Source of the DNA: Selaginella moellendorffii
Lineage: Eukaryota > Streptophyta > Lycopodiopsida > Selaginellales > Selaginellaceae
Assembly (NCBI RefSeq): GCF_000143415.4
Contig: NW_003314281.1
Span: 1,983,149 to 2,047,148, forward strand
Direction: 5' to 3'
Length of the DNA: 64,000 bases
Under the pieces are notes generated by a model that was not told the DNA's origin, ran no database searches, and saw only the letters and a list, made by a program, of their open reading frames with translations. Of this stretch, positions 41,739 through 53,723 are shown one piece after another (the first letter of the stretch is position 1; each line of letters opens with the position of its first letter). The position numbers and the translations under genes are program-made.

Positions 41739-43893
41739 TTCTGGTCATCGCAAAGAACGACAAAGCTATCAAACCGTCAACTTTTCTTATAGTTTTTTGT
41801 TCAGTGGTGTTGGAACGTTAGGTCTCAGTGGTTGAAGCGTCCAAAGTATCTCTCTCCTTTTTTTTCTTTCTTTTGACGCATGGTCTTAAATGTCCTGTGC
41901 GTGCTTTTGATAACGACCAAGTTTGAAATGTATGACACTCTTCCATGTTCCTTGTCCTGCAAAGTTTCACGTAGCTCCACACCGAAACACGAAATCTCCA
42001 ACTTAACCTTTTGCGGCCAAGATCAAGAGCACTGAACGAAAACAAGTTCTCCCAGCCCAATGCGTGAATCAAAAGCCAACAGCCAGCGAAAAATGCGTGA
42101 GTTTTGGCCCCATGATTTTATTTCAGTCACATCCTTCTCATGAGACTGGCCTCCTGTTTGATCGATGCCAACAAAAGCTTGTGCTAGTGGATTCAACACG
42201 GAACATTCCACGGATCCTTCATGACAAAGTCAACGTTTGGATCACGCTTCTAATCGCGTGTAACCCTCCAAAAGGCCCCCATGCTCCAGCGTTGAAGAAA
42301 TCGGGATCGATCGTTCGTAGCTTTATTCGATTCAATCACGGAAGTTGAATCCAAACACATGTTGCTAAGAGCCACTGGCCAGCATCTGATCCTACGCAAA
42401 ATAGAAAATCACTATCCAATTTCTTCTAGACTTCCAAATGTAGGGGAAGAAAGGTTGCAGGCGCAAAGATATGTTGACCCGGAAAATACTGAATGGTAAA
42501 ATCTAGGATCATATTTTAGGGTTTATGCGAAACTTCTAAAGTTCCGACGCGAGCTCCCTATGCCCCTAGAAAGCCACAGGACTTGTCGCGATGCCCTTGT
42601 CCCAAGATAAACACCAAGCGAGCACGTTTGAATTTCCCGCCATTTTAAACTAAGGAGTTGAATAATCGGGGGTCTTCGTTTGCCCCAGAGCTTCGTAGTG
42701 TTATTTATTCTCGCATTGTCTCGCCGTTCGTCGTGTTCTTCGTCGCGTCGCCGCCGTCGTGATTCGCGGGACCGCCCTCGTTTGCTGTCGGCCCGGTAAG
42801 ATGATCGATTGGCGTGGTTTGACGCAGATTTTGATGTTCCTTTCGGTTAGGTCTGCTCGTTCTATCGATCGAGGTGCTCTAATCGATCGATCGTGAGTGG
42901 CGTGTATGCCGCTACTCCATCAGCCGCAAAGATCCCGTGGAAATCGTCTTCGTTCCCAAATTTCCGCGCACAGGTGTCGCGTTTCTACAATTCCGTTGTG
43001 GGACTGACCGTGGGACTCTCTTAAAACAGAGAAAAGGAGGGAGGGAGGGACTGACCTCTCGCAACAACCACTGCTGTGAAAATATCCTTTGTGTCCGGGA
43101 GCGCTTTAAAGCACTGGGCAGGAAGAGCGCTTTGGATGGATGGCTGCTGGCTGGGCCGAGGATTTGAGGCGAACTTTTAAGCTCCGAATTTATCGGGCTC
43201 TCTCTCTCTCTCTCTCCTTTTCTTTTTCTTTCTGGTCCATCTCGAAACACCACTGCCTAATCGCGTGAAGTGCTCCAGAGCTTTCAGAGGTGGAGGAGAG
43301 GAGCTGTAGCAGCTGGTCTGAGAGGGACGCGCGGTTTATTACTGTGAAGGTATAGCTCCTCTCCTGGCAGATTGTTCTTGTTTGTTTTTTGTTTTCCGAA
43401 AAAAAAAAAAACCTCATGCGTGTCCGTTTTAAATGCAGTTCGGTGGAGATTGTCACACTGGCATGTGTTGGGCGAATTCTCTAAAGGCTTCGCAAACTTA
43501 CGGAAACGGCAAAAGAGGTCAAGATCTCTCAACTTACGAGTGCTCGCTAGAAAGGTTGCGCTGCTGCTTTTGTTTTGTTCGTCCTTGGCCTTTTCTTTCT
43601 TCTTCGAGGTTTGCTTGCATCTATCGAGTCGAGCTGTGAGATAGACCTTGCGCTCGCTCAGTGCGCATTGCGCAACGTACTGACGAGGCCTTTTCCCTGA
43701 GCCTCTTTTTCCTTTCGAAAGTGAAACTCTGAATCTTTGGTGGCGTCATGGCTTTAGTGGCAGTGGTCCATTCTAGCTGGCTACGTTCCTCGTAGGACTT
43801 GCTCGGTTTTCTTTGAAAAAAATGCGAGGCGGCATAACCGGTCTCTGGGGCTAAACTGTTGTGTTTTTCCAGGCCTGAAAGCTTGAAGTGACG
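41739..43893. other. Intergenic plus long 5'UTR of the DUF688 gene
   Basis: No coding gene is supported. About 42660-43893 is more GC-rich and contains plausible splice sites (donor GAAGGTATAG near 43347), so it may be promoter and an intron-bearing 5'UTR of the DUF688 gene. A (CT)n run lies at 43199-43216. Confidence 0.45.
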
Positions 43894-45467
43894 ATGACGA
43901 TGATCGTGCGGGAGATGATTCTGCTGGATCAAGCGTGCTTCGAGCCGGATGATCCCCACAGCTTCAACGATGATTCAGGATGGTTGGGACCTCCCAGTGC
44001 TGTTCCATTCGCCTGGGAGCTGGCTCCTGGAACTCCGAAGCAGGAGAGAAAATCAGCTCCTGAAGTGTCGGATTCAACAAGGGAGGCTTTCTCTGGAGAA
44101 GTTTGCAAGGCAATTGTCAAGGTTGAATCTGAAGGGGAGGACTCTGGCCCGTGGTACGACGAGCCGGACAGGCACTCAGTTCACATCTTAGAAAATGCCC
44201 CTCGCTCCTTCCTGGAGTGCCGGAACAGCGAAGTCTCAGGCGAGCCAGCGGATCATTTCAAGGGACGGACAGTCGCGTTCAAGTGGGAGATGGAGCCTGG
44301 CATACCGAGAGATCCATTGACGTGTCGGGAAGTTCTCGACTGCCCGCTTACGCCTCCGCCAGTGTTCCACTCCCGGAGCATGGTCGTGTACTCTAGCAGG
44401 AGCAGCAAGAAGACATTTTCTCTGTCCGAGAGATTGAGAAGCTTGCTGTGGATACAGCCGCACAGGAAGCAGCCCGACTTTCAAACGCGCCTGAATCCTC
44501 CAGGAAGGGCTTCCTCGAAGACCACAAAGGCGACGCTTCTGCTCAAGAATTCACCGCACAACGGCTCAAGCAATTCGCTGTCGAAGAAGAACGGTGCTGC
44601 TCATTCGGACGAGGAGGAGGACCTCTCACCAGTAAGTGTTTTGGATTACAACAGCTCCATGAGGTCCAGCAGCCACCCTGCGGATAACAGCAGCAACAGT
44701 AACAGGCTTTCGTCGGCGTCGTCCTCGAGACGCTCGCACTATCACACGCCGCAGCACTCTTTCTCCGGGGATGTCAACGCAGCAAACGTATCGTCGACAG
44801 GCAGCTTCACATCGTTCATCGGATCTAGCAAGCGAAGCAGTCTCTCCGCTCTTCTCATCCGGAGGAACAAGAACAGGGAGCCGACGGGCTGCTTGACGAT
44901 GCTCCGCTCGAATTCATTCGCCACTACAAACGACTCGTTTGAAGAGGCAGTGAGCGAGGTCAACAGCAGTGACAGATCCTCGTCTCTCAGCAGCGACGAG
45001 AATCACAAGAAGCCAGGCACCAACAAAGACTGTGGCGAGAGCTCCGACGAAGACGCTCGATCGGTTTACTTCTCGCCGGCTCCAAACATCGAGAGTCCGA
45101 GGAAGTCATTCTCGTTCCAGAGCAGAGCCATGGACGACGAACGGGACGCCGCCAAGTTCAAGATCATTGACCGAGTCGACTCTCTGGAGACGATCGATCC
45201 GGGCTTTGCTCCATCGGAGCTTGGCGACGTTAGCTACCAGCGCAACATTCTCAACAGGATGACGAGCTGTGCTCGCTGGCAAAGGAAGCAGGCATCGATC
45301 AAGCAGACCAGGAGTGGCAGCCATCTCGTAAGTTCTTTCACTTCATTTTTTTATCAAGATCTCTGCTAACACTGAGTGTACCAAAAACAAAATCTCTGTT
45401 CCAGGCCAGGAGCTTGTTTGGGCGAGTGACAGTGTGCTGCTACGTCCCGCGTGAAGATCAATGCTGA
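43894..45467 (+). CDS. DUF688-type plant protein with repeated PF-WE--PG-P motif, 2 exons
   Basis: Exons are 43894-45327 and 45405-45467, giving 498 residues. Two copies of the family signature are present: VPFAWELAPGTPK near residue 35 and VAFKWEMEPGIPR near residue 133. The rest is Ser-rich and disordered, with basic patches (LSERLRSLLWIQPHRK) and acidic Ser/Asp/Glu tracts (SSDEDARSVYFSPAP). The short second exon ends in a Cys-containing tail (VTVCCYVPREDQC). No catalytic motif is visible. Proteins with this signature are plant-specific and of unknown role. The start is the first ATG of the frame (43894). Confidence 0.85.
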
Positions 45468-45973
45468 TGGCATTCATGGTCGACTTATTAGAACTCAACA
45501 AAAGCCAGCCAGTTCGTGATAGGAACAAGTGCTGCGTGTAAAAACAAAATGAAAATACAAAAAATTCTCATTGCGGCGTGCTTTAAGCTTGCTGAATGTA
45601 CTAAGATTTTCAACGGTAAATAGTTTGGGTGAACAAAGTTTGGCAAGAACATATCTTGCAGAGAGATTTTAAGAACTTTGGTAGTTGCTTAGTGTTGGCA
45701 AGAAAGTATCTTGAAGAGGAACTTTGGTAGTTAGTTTAGAGGTTGGTAAGAAAATATCTTGAAGAGCATGGCTCGTGGACGAAGTTAAAGTTTAGTGATT
45801 TAAAGAAAGTATCAAGAAGAGCATGGACGACGATCAAGAGATTTTAAACTTTATGGTTGTCTCCAGCACGGCCTAGACAAACTTCTCGATCTTTTGACAG
45901 TTCTCGAAGATCCAACCTTTACGCCAGCGTAACGTCAAAACAAATTGTAATTCGAATAGCTCAGAGATTGAAT
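45468..45973. other. Intergenic with degenerate tandem repeats
   Basis: Between the DUF688 stop and the tRNA lie several degenerate copies (about 45638-45830) of a unit containing GGCAAGAAAGTATCTTGAAGAG. I see no gene. Confidence 0.6.
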
Positions 45974-46046
45974 CGCCGCCCGAGGGGCTCGAACCCTCGG
46001 CCACAAGGTTAAGAGCCTTGCGCTCTGCCGACTGAGCTAGGGCGGC
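45974..46046 (-). tRNA. trnK-CUU: tRNA-Lys (anticodon CTT)
   Basis: The minus strand folds as a complete cloverleaf: acceptor GCCGCCC/GGGCGGC plus discriminator G, D-arm TAGCTCAGTCGGCAGAGC (A-box), anticodon arm with loop CTCTTAA (anticodon CTT), and T-arm with GGGTTCGAGCCCC (B-box). There is no intron and no CCA. It matches nuclear plant tRNA-Lys(CTT). Confidence 0.97.
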
Positions 46047-46200
46047 ATTAGCGGGAAAGAGAGTCGTTTAATTCAAACTCGATATTTAAACACACTTTTC
46101 TGTTGCTGTATTTAGCGGTCATTTATAAAGAAACCACTGCTTCGTTCCTCTTTTCCCCTTCCTTGCTCGAGCATTTCGTGTTTGTGACGCCCTCTCCACC
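46047..46200 (+). promoter_or_regulatory. Short aquaporin 5' region
   Basis: Only 154 bases separate the tRNA gene from the PIP start codon, so the aquaporin promoter must overlap the tRNA gene or its flank. Confidence 0.5.
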
Positions 46201-47559
46201 ATGAGCAAGGACTTGGAGAATGGCAATGCCGCCAAGGATTTCTCTGAGCCGCCGCCGACGCCTCTCATCGATCTTGCGGAGCTCAAGTCGTGGTCGCTCT
46301 ACCGGGCTTGCATCGTCGAGCTCGTTGCCACGCTCTTGTTCCTCTACATTGGCGTCACTGCGCTTATCGGGCACGCCAGGGCGCAGGCGGCCGCGGGCGG
46401 GGATTCTTGCGGCGGGATTGGGCTGCTGGGCGTCGCGTGGGTGTTCGGCGGCATGATCTTCGTCCTCGTCTACTGCACGGCCGGCGTCTCTGGTATGCAT
46501 CGATTCATCCATCGCTTTCTTTCTCCGATTGCCCGGATTGTTTTGCCGCTTCTTTCACGTTTCTTGATTTTCAAAATAGTTCGTGCCGCCATTGGCGATT
46601 TCTTTACTCTGTTCTTCCCCAATTCTTCTCCGCGATCCAGCTTCCTCCCAAGAACAAGAAATCCCTGGGATCCATATCCGAGAGAGAGAGAGAGAGAGAG
46701 ATCTCACAGATTTCTTCTGGCTGTGTAGGTGGTCATCTAAATCCTGCCGTTACATTTGGCATGTTCTTGGCCCGGAAGGTTTCGATTCCCCGTGCGCTGC
46801 TCTACGTTGCGTCCCAGGTCGCGGGCGCGATCTTTGGGGCGGGGCTGGCCAAAGGCTTCCAGGCCAGCTTCTACAATGGCAACATGGGTGGCGCCACTTT
46901 CATCCAGAATGGCTACACCAAAGCCGAGGGACTGGGCGCTGAGATCATCGGGACTTTTGTGCTCGCTTACACTGTCTTCTCCGCCACTGATCCCAAACGA
47001 GTTGCTCGTGACTCTCACGTTCCGGTAAGTGTTTCTCACGCCTCTTTTCCACCTTTTTCCTCTTTCATCCTGAATAGTCATTCATTCTTAGTCCCTTTTT
47101 CTTGCTCTTTTTCTCCTGTGCTTCTGGATTCATGCCGAGCGCCAAAAAGAGAGGAAAAGAAACAAGGACCGACTCAGGTTGATCGTGACTCCCTGCTTGA
47201 CTTACAGGGAACTTGACTGACTCAGACTTAGCAGCCGCGGGTTGCAGTGGAACTAATCAGTTCTAGTTTTGATTTTCAGGTCCTCGCTCCGCTCCCGATC
47301 GGATTCGCCGTGTTCATGGTTCACCTGGCTCTGCTGCCCGTGACTGGCTCGAGTGTGAATCCGGCTCGCAGCTTTGCAACGGCTGTCATCTACAATAACA
47401 GCAGAGTTTGGAACGATCAGGTAAGTTGTTCTTCCGCATTTAATTCGCAGCCGAAAGAAAGAAAAAATTCGTTTGTTTGGATCGCCAGTGGGTTTACTGG
47501 GTTGGACCGCTTCTTGGAGCTGCGCTCGCCGCAATGTATCATCAATACATTCTTCGCGG
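46201..47559 (+). CDS. PIP: PIP-type plasma-membrane aquaporin, 4 exons seen, 3' end lost in gap
   Basis: Exons are 46201-46492, 46729-47024, 47280-47420 and 47489 to the gap at 47560. The N-terminus is short and acidic ([20 protein letters not shown]), followed by TM1 ([20 protein letters not shown]). Both NPA boxes are present: [11 protein letters not shown] and [10 protein letters not shown]. The selectivity filter reads as Phe-His-Thr-Arg ([19 protein letters not shown] supplies His, Thr and Arg), the strict water-channel type. [10 protein letters not shown] is the PIP loop D. A short N-terminus suggests PIP2, but the diagnostic C-terminal tail is missing. The frame enters the run of Ns after YHQYILRG. 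Intron 1 contains a (GA)n tract near 46680-46701. Confidence 0.93.
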
Positions 47560-47692
47560 NNNNNNNNNNNNNNNNNNNNNNNNNNNNNNNNNNNNNNNNN
47601 NNNNNNNNNNNNNNNNNNNNNNNNNNNNNNNNNNNNNNNNNNNNNNNNNNNNNNNNNNNNNNNNNNNNNNNNNNNNNNNNNNNNNNNNNNNN
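47560..47692. other. Assembly gap (133 Ns)
   Basis: A run of N removes the last aquaporin codons, its 3'UTR and possibly the 3' flank of the next gene. True size is unknown. Confidence 1.
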
Positions 47693-47776
47693 AACAATGT
47701 TTACACACAAGCAAAGCAAGCACAAGAAAAACTATTTACTTGAATCCACCACACTCGTATAGACACACAAGTAATT

Positions 47777-48697
47777 TTAGATGGGAGCTACCTTGCTAAA
47801 GAGACGCAAGATTCCAAACGTGACAAGCATTGCCATCCATCCTCCCAGCACGACCCTTGCAATCGACTTTGGCAGCGGGCTCCCGCCCATCCACGCCCCA
47901 ATCGCCCCGAAAATGAAGAGCCCAGCGCTGGTTGACACCGCCAATGCGATCATCCGGAGCTTGAATCCCTCCACAAACGCCCCGGCAAGCAGGGGAATCA
48001 TCCCCCCGGAGGAAAACGCGGTTGCGGACGCGAGCGCTGCCTGGATAGGATTGGCGAGATCATCCACATCGATCCCGAGCTCCTCCCGCGCGTGGATTTT
48101 CACGGGATCCTCCCGCGAGAGCTCCTCGGCGACCTGGCGCGCCAATCCATAGTGTAGCCCCCGCGTGACGTAGATCTGCGTGAGTTCCTCCAGCTCCTTG
48201 GCCACGGCCTCGGGGCCCGACTGGAATTCCTTGCGCTCTTTCTCGATGTCGCTCAATTCGGTGTCGCGCTGCGAGGAGACGGAGACGTACTCACCGATCG
48301 CCATGCTGCAAGCGCCCGCGACGAGGACCGCGATGCCGGCAAGCACCGCGGCGCCATTGCGAGCTCCGGTCATGGCGATCATGGATGAGGCGGTGGAGAC
48401 GAGGCCATCGTTGGCGCCCAGGACGAGAGCTCGCAGCCATGGCGCGCGGTGGGAGTAGTGGAAGTGGCCATTGGGGTGGAGGGGATCGACACCGGGATCG
48501 ACTTGCGGCGAGCGTGCTGGAGTTCGAATCGGGTGGCGGAATGGAGATGGGGAGTACCTTGGCGTGTGGAAGACTCCCGGGGAGAAGTGTGGCGATGCGC
48601 TCTCTGGATCGTTTCTGCTGCGGAATGGCGACGTGATGAGCTCGGATTTTGGCACGGAATTGTCCACCTTGTGGAGATTGCGATGCTCCATCTTCAT
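47777..48697 (-). CDS. VIT1/CCC1-family metal transporter, bacterial-like architecture, single exon
   Basis: Intronless, 306 residues from ATG 48697 (MKMEHRNLHK; the frame upstream has only weaker starts). Residues 1-95 are a Pro/His/Ser-rich soluble extension. TM1 starts WLRALVLGANDGLVSTASSM, the family's signature Asp-Gly segment. TM2/3 follow with AVLAGIAVLVAGACSMAIGE and YVSVSSQRDTE. A cytosolic helical insert (SDIEKERKEFQSGPEAVAKE, then YVTRGLHYGLARQVAEEL) and HAREELGI separate it from three more TMs (FSSGGMIPLLAGAF, MIALAVSTSAGLFIFGAIGA, ARVVLGGWMAMLVTFGI). Family members move Fe or Mn into vacuoles or out of bacterial cells. The long insert resembles bacterial homologues more than short plant VTL proteins (inference from memory). 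The gene is head-to-head with CASP. Confidence 0.87.
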   Translation of the reverse strand: MKMEHRNLHKVDNSVPKSELITSPFRSRNDPESASPHFSPGVFHTPRYSPSPFRHPIRTPARSPQVDPGVDPLHPNGHFHYSHRAPWLRALVLGANDGLVSTASSMIAMTGARNGAAVLAGIAVLVAGACSMAIGEYVSVSSQRDTELSDIEKERKEFQSGPEAVAKELEELTQIYVTRGLHYGLARQVAEELSREDPVKIHAREELGIDVDDLANPIQAALASATAFSSGGMIPLLAGAFVEGFKLRMIALAVSTSAGLFIFGAIGAWMGGSPLPKSIARVVLGGWMAMLVTFGILRLFSKVAPI

Positions 48698-49048
48698 GGT
48701 AGGATTGACGAGAAAAGAGAGAATGGCTTCGAAGATTTGCAAAATTTTTTGCAAAGAATGAGTGGGAGATTGGACTGGAAGAGATTTACGTGTTTATAAA
48801 GCAAGCCATGGGTGGAAGGAGAAATGACTATATGGTGTAGCTAAGTTCTAGTATAGCGCAGGCGTTTTCCAGGGAAGAGTGATTTCCAGCACGAGCACTA
48901 CACAAAGCGAATAAGCTGCCGCAAGAATAGTTCATCTAGTTTGTAGCAGTGAAATTGGAGGGAAATTTTTGTAATGTATACCCCCCATTCCGGGGTTTGG
49001 CATATGCCTGTTTGGAAAATTTAGGGTTCTAGGTACTCTTCCCCAGCT

Positions 49049-52000
49049 ATGGAGACGATAGTGGACGATCTCGGCGCTAGCGATTCTGGTGGCACCGATG
49101 CCGGGACCGCAGGGTCGATCAGCTCCTCCTCGCCGCTGGGAGCGGTGTTTGCGTTCTGGAAAGGTACTGTGCTGTGTGATTTCGTTGCGAGGAATCCCGC
49201 ATTTTGCTTGTGGATGCGCCAGATTTCGATCTGGAGAAGGAGAAAGCGAAGCTGGACGAGCAGGGTATTAAGATCGGGGAGAATCAGGACTCGAGCTTGA
49301 AGAACAGGCGGAAGCTTGCCGAGAGCACGAGAGGTGAGCTTTGTTTGGGGATTTTAGAGCGCGGGAGATCTGTGGTTTGCCTTGCTTTACAGAATTTAAG
49401 AAGGCTGAAAACGAGGAGAAGATCAAGCAAATTCCTGGGCTGCTCAAGGGATACCAGGAAGAGGTTGACAATCTAACCAAGCGTGCCAAGTATGGCGAGA
49501 CTTCGTTCCTCAGCATATATCAAAAGCTTTTTGAAGCTCCTGATCCAGCTCCTCTACTCGAGCATGCTACTGTAAGTGTTTTTTTTTCCTTTTGCGTTTA
49601 TGTCTAATGAAACAAGGCGATTTTTATCCGCGATTTAGACGTCGACGGCAAGAGTTTCGGAGCTGGAGTCGGAGAACAGGAAAATGCGGCAAGAGCTGGA
49701 AGAGTTTAGGACTGAAGCTGCTCATTTAAAGAACCAACAAGCCACATTGCGCAGGCTAGAGGAAAGGAACAGGCAGCTTGAGCTACAAGTGAGTCACTAA
49801 CGTTTATAACGGCTTCTTATTATCTTGTGGAATCATTTTCAGATGGAAGAAAAGGTAAAGGAGCTTGTGGAAATGAAACAGCGCAATCTGGCCGAGGAGA
49901 ACCAGAAGATTCTTGAAGTTCTCAAGGAAAGGTATGGTATTGGCGACGTAGTTTCTAGTATCTGACTCTATATGCATCACTTGCAGAGAAAGCTCTCTTC
50001 AGGAACAGTTACGGGCTGCGCACGATAGCGTGCAAAGTATGCAGCGGTTGCACGAGTTTGGACAGAGCCAGTTGTTTGAGCTCCGAGCACAATCTGGTTC
50101 GTGAGTTTTTCTACCTTGCCTATGCTGAATCTCTTGGTGTTTGCAGAGGAAGAGCGTGCAGCAAAACAAGCGGAACTTACTCTCTTAAGTGACGAGGTTG
50201 AAAGAGCTCAAAGCCGCTTATTAAGTCTTGAGCGAGAGAAGGTATGCCCACAGCGTTTATAACCCCACCTACAGTTAACTTAATACTTATTAGGATCATT
50301 TACGTTCTCAATTGCAAGCTGCTGGTAGCCAAGAAGAGGAACTCAAAACAAGGTGCTAGCCCTCTAGTCGATGCAAGCTTCATCTGTTTTATGATATGCT
50401 TATTTGAGCAGGCAAGACATGGACACGAGTAACACGTTGGAAGCTTCTTTGGACGCAAAGGAAAAGATCATCTCCGAGCTGCATGCGGAACTTCGTAATT
50501 TGGAATCTGCACTTTCAAATCAGAAGAATGAACACATTGCAGAGATCAGAAAGCTAAATGCCTACATTCATGATAAGGTACCTGTTAAACTATGTCGTCA
50601 TGGTTTATTTACGTGTGTTGCACTGGCAGGAAAACACGCTGCAAAATTTGCAAAAGGAACTTGCAGAGAGACCTACATCTAAACAGTTGGATGATCTTAG
50701 GAAGCAAGTGAAAATACTTCAGGTATTTGTTTAGTCTTCTGCACGTGAAACTTAAATGAGTCACATTTGTTAGGCGGTTGGATACAATTTAATCGAAACG
50801 GAAGACTGGGATGCTGCAGCGCAAGGACAAGAGATAAGTAAACTTGAAAGCTTACTATTGGACAAAAACCGGAAGCTGGAGCATGAACTTACACAAATCA
50901 AGGCATGTTCTCTGGATTGCAACTTGTTGACTTTTCCTTCTGACGATGTTTAACTAGGTACAACTTTCTGAAAGGAAAACTGCACAAGATACCGCTGAAG
51001 GAAAAAGCAAAGAGTTAGAGGCGGAGGTTGAACGGCAACGAAGGCTTATTTCAAAACTTGAAGAAGACATATTAAAGGTCTGACGTGCAAAGCATAAGCT
51101 CCTGATATTTTCTTTTTCTTTCAGGGTTACAATTCCACTGACAGAAGGGCGAACAAGATAGATGACTGGGACTTATCAGACTCAGGAATTACCGATCTTA
51201 TTGAGGTAATGAGCTTTTAGTCCTCTGCCGCTGTCGCTTTTATTCATTTGTATACGGACAGCATGGGCACAACAGTCAAGCAGCGGGAAACCAGTTTCAA
51301 GAACCAAACTCCATGCTGGAAGTAATCTGTAGCCAGCGTGATCGTTTCCGCCAAAGGCTAAGAGAATCAGAAGAGGTAGTTGTAATAGTATCATCTTAGT
51401 GTCCTTTACCATTTCTTTTGCAGGAGCTAAGACAAACAAGGGATAAAAACGCTGTCCTTTTAACAGAATTAAACAAGTGCAAGGCGGACAACTTAAAGCT
51501 GTATGAGAAAATACGTTATATTCAAGACTATACGAAGGAACGTCCTCTTTCTAGAGGAACCAAGAAGGTTTTCCATAATTTTTTACTCTTTTTTTGTCTA
51601 ATGTTTACACGTAATTCAGAAAATCGATGATCTGGAAGGTGGCATGGTCTCAGATATTGAATCGAAGTACAAGAAAATTTACGAAGATGACATAAACCCT
51701 TTCGCTGCGTTTTCAAGAAAGGTAGCTATTCCATACTTAACATCTATTGTTGCTGATGTCTTGATTTGGAAAGGAAAAAGAACGGAAGTACAAAGACCTG
51801 GGGATTAGAGACAAAATTACGCTTTTAAGCGGACGCTTCTTGCTCGGAAATAAGTAAGTCATCTGCGCTGAAACATTTTCCATTCATCCCCTTCTTCAGA
51901 TACGCCCGGACGTTTGTTTTCTTCTATTCTATCGGACTGCACTTGCTTGTTTTTGCAAGTCTATACAAGTTTTCATCAGTCAGCTATCACAAGTAAGCGG

Positions 52001-52126
52001 TTCAAAATGTATATCTAATCTAACTGTCATTCTCTGGTTTGTAGTGTTACCAAAGATGCAAGCTTTAGAACCGAAATGTTAAAGAACGCATCACAATTGT
52101 CCTCCCCAGATAACCCCCTACAGTAG
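49049..52126 (+). CDS. CASP: CASP-type Golgi coiled-coil protein with C-terminal membrane anchor, many exons
   Basis: The gene starts MEGIVDD-like (METIVDDLGAS) at 49049. The first exons are 49049-49163, 49223-49333 and 49393-49571; about 14 more short exons follow to the stop at 52126. Phases were checked for the first junctions and the last one (AA|T completing Asn after SSVSYH). The protein is almost all coiled coil (for example ELESENRKMRQELEEFRTEA, RRLEERNRQLELQ). It ends with the CASP signature KYKDLGIRDKITLLSGRFLL and a single transmembrane helix (FVFFYSIGLHLLVFASLYKF). CASP is a tail-anchored golgin at cisternal rims that tethers vesicles. Early exons (FDLEKEKAKLDEQGIKI) match the CUX1/CASP N-terminal region. 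Exact middle exons were not all delimited. Confidence 0.88.
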
Positions 52127-52388
52127 TAGACTTCTCGGTTTGTAAATAACGGGTAAGTGTTTGCAGTCTTAAAAGTCAACTTACTAATACTTGCCTTTCA
52201 ATCTACAACTCAGTTCTTCCAAATCTTGACGATGTTCTCCTGCTTCGATAGCAAGCCAAAGGTGCCTCAAAGCTAAGTGTCTGAATTAGTTCGACATACT
52301 TATGTTTTTTTTTTCCTTTTTGTTCAGCATATTAAGTACTGCCGTATGCTATACTCTAGAGAGCTCATTTGTGTCAGAAGAGGCCGCA

Positions 52389-53723
52389 ATGAGCTCCGAA
52401 TCTCCGAAGTCGGTCGATGGTGTCAAGAGCCGCATTGCTCCATATGGCCTGTGGTTGCTGATTGCGCTTGTGGCTACGAATCTCTTGACGCTCTACACTT
52501 TTGCTATTCATCCGGCAAGCGGATCTGAGCTGTTCTACTCGGGAAGCAGAGATACTAGTCATTCAGTCGCGAAGCTCAACGAGGCACTGGACAATCTCGA
52601 GGTAACCCAGAGAGAACTTCTTCGAGTGAAGCAGGAGTTGAGTGAGTCCTTATCTCTCCTGGACGCACTGTCCAGAGGCAAAGCAGCAGGGGACAGGCCT
52701 AGAGATGGAGATGACTGCCAGTGCTTTATATCCAAAAAAGACGACTTTCCACGAGCAGATGAGTTTCAGAAGCTGGTCACTCCACAAATGCTCCCTCTGG
52801 GATTTAGCTCGCAGCTCAAGACCGACGCTCTTACGTCTCCAGTCGGGCACGCCTGCCTGATGCACAAGGAAGATCTGGAAGAGTACATGCAGTACAAAGC
52901 TGGGGAGCTTTGCCCCGACGACGAATCTCTCACTCAGAAGCTGCTAACAGGTGGCTGTGAGCCTCTTCCTCGAAGGAGATGCTTCGCTAGATTGCCTGCC
53001 GGCTACAAGGAGCCCTTCCCTGTGCCAAAGTCGTTTTGGACTTCTCCACCCGACGAGAACATCATCTGGACCGCCTACACTTGCAAGAGCTTCGAGTGCC
53101 TCAATGCCAGGAAGAAAAAGCGTATTTTCGCCGACTGCCTCGACTGCTTCGATCTTGAAGGCAGGGAATCCGAGCGCTGGGCTGGAAGTGCTACTGCTGG
53201 TGGTGGCCTGGATCTCTCGATCGAAGAGGTGCTATCGTTCAAGCCCGGGGGCTCCATCCGGATCGGTCTGGACATTGGCGGGGGCAGCGGCACGTTTGCA
53301 GTGAGGATGCGAGAGCACAACGTGACCATCGTCACCACGACGCTCAACTTCGACGGGCCTTTCAACAGCTTCATCGCTCTTCGAGGCGTGATCCCGCTCT
53401 ACCTCACGGTCTCGCAGCGCTTCCCCTTCTTCGACAACACTCTAGACATCGTCCACTCGATGCACGTCCTCAGCAACTGGATCCCGCTGGGGATGCTCGA
53501 CTTCATACTGTTCGACATCGATCGGATCCTCAGGCCCGGGGGGATCCTCTGGCTGGATCACTTCTTTTGCATCGAGAACCAGCTCAACGAGGTTTACATC
53601 CCCATGATCGAGAGGCTGGGCTACAAGAAGCTGCGGTGGACCGTGGGGAAGAAGCTGGATCGTGGGCCGGAGCTCATGGAGAGATATCTTACTGCCGTGT
53701 TGGAGAAGCCATTTACCAGGTAG
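52389..53723 (+). CDS. Golgi type II methyltransferase-like protein, single exon
   Basis: Intronless, 444 residues from ATG 52389 (MSSESPKSVDGVKSRIAPYG); the open frame extends upstream but that part is pyrimidine-rich leader. One membrane segment (LWLLIALVATNLLTLYTFAI) near residues 20-40 makes it a type II protein. A short coiled coil follows (LEVTQRELLRVKQELSESLS). Cys-rich luminal sequence and FWTSPPDENIIWTAYTCKSF lead to an SAM-dependent methyltransferase fold: motif I IGLDIGGGSGTFAVRM, then LNFDGPFN, FDNTLDIVHSMHVLSNW, and DRILRPGGILWLDHFF. It matches plant DUF248-related putative methyltransferases of the secretory pathway. Substrate unknown; cell-wall polysaccharide is a guess from family context. 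Confidence 0.85.
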   Translation: MSSESPKSVDGVKSRIAPYGLWLLIALVATNLLTLYTFAIHPASGSELFYSGSRDTSHSVAKLNEALDNLEVTQRELLRVKQELSESLSLLDALSRGKAAGDRPRDGDDCQCFISKKDDFPRADEFQKLVTPQMLPLGFSSQLKTDALTSPVGHACLMHKEDLEEYMQYKAGELCPDDESLTQKLLTGGCEPLPRRRCFARLPAGYKEPFPVPKSFWTSPPDENIIWTAYTCKSFECLNARKKKRIFADCLDCFDLEGRESERWAGSATAGGGLDLSIEEVLSFKPGGSIRIGLDIGGGSGTFAVRMREHNVTIVTTTLNFDGPFNSFIALRGVIPLYLTVSQRFPFFDNTLDIVHSMHVLSNWIPLGMLDFILFDIDRILRPGGILWLDHFFCIENQLNEVYIPMIERLGYKKLRWTVGKKLDRGPELMERYLTAVLEKPFTR

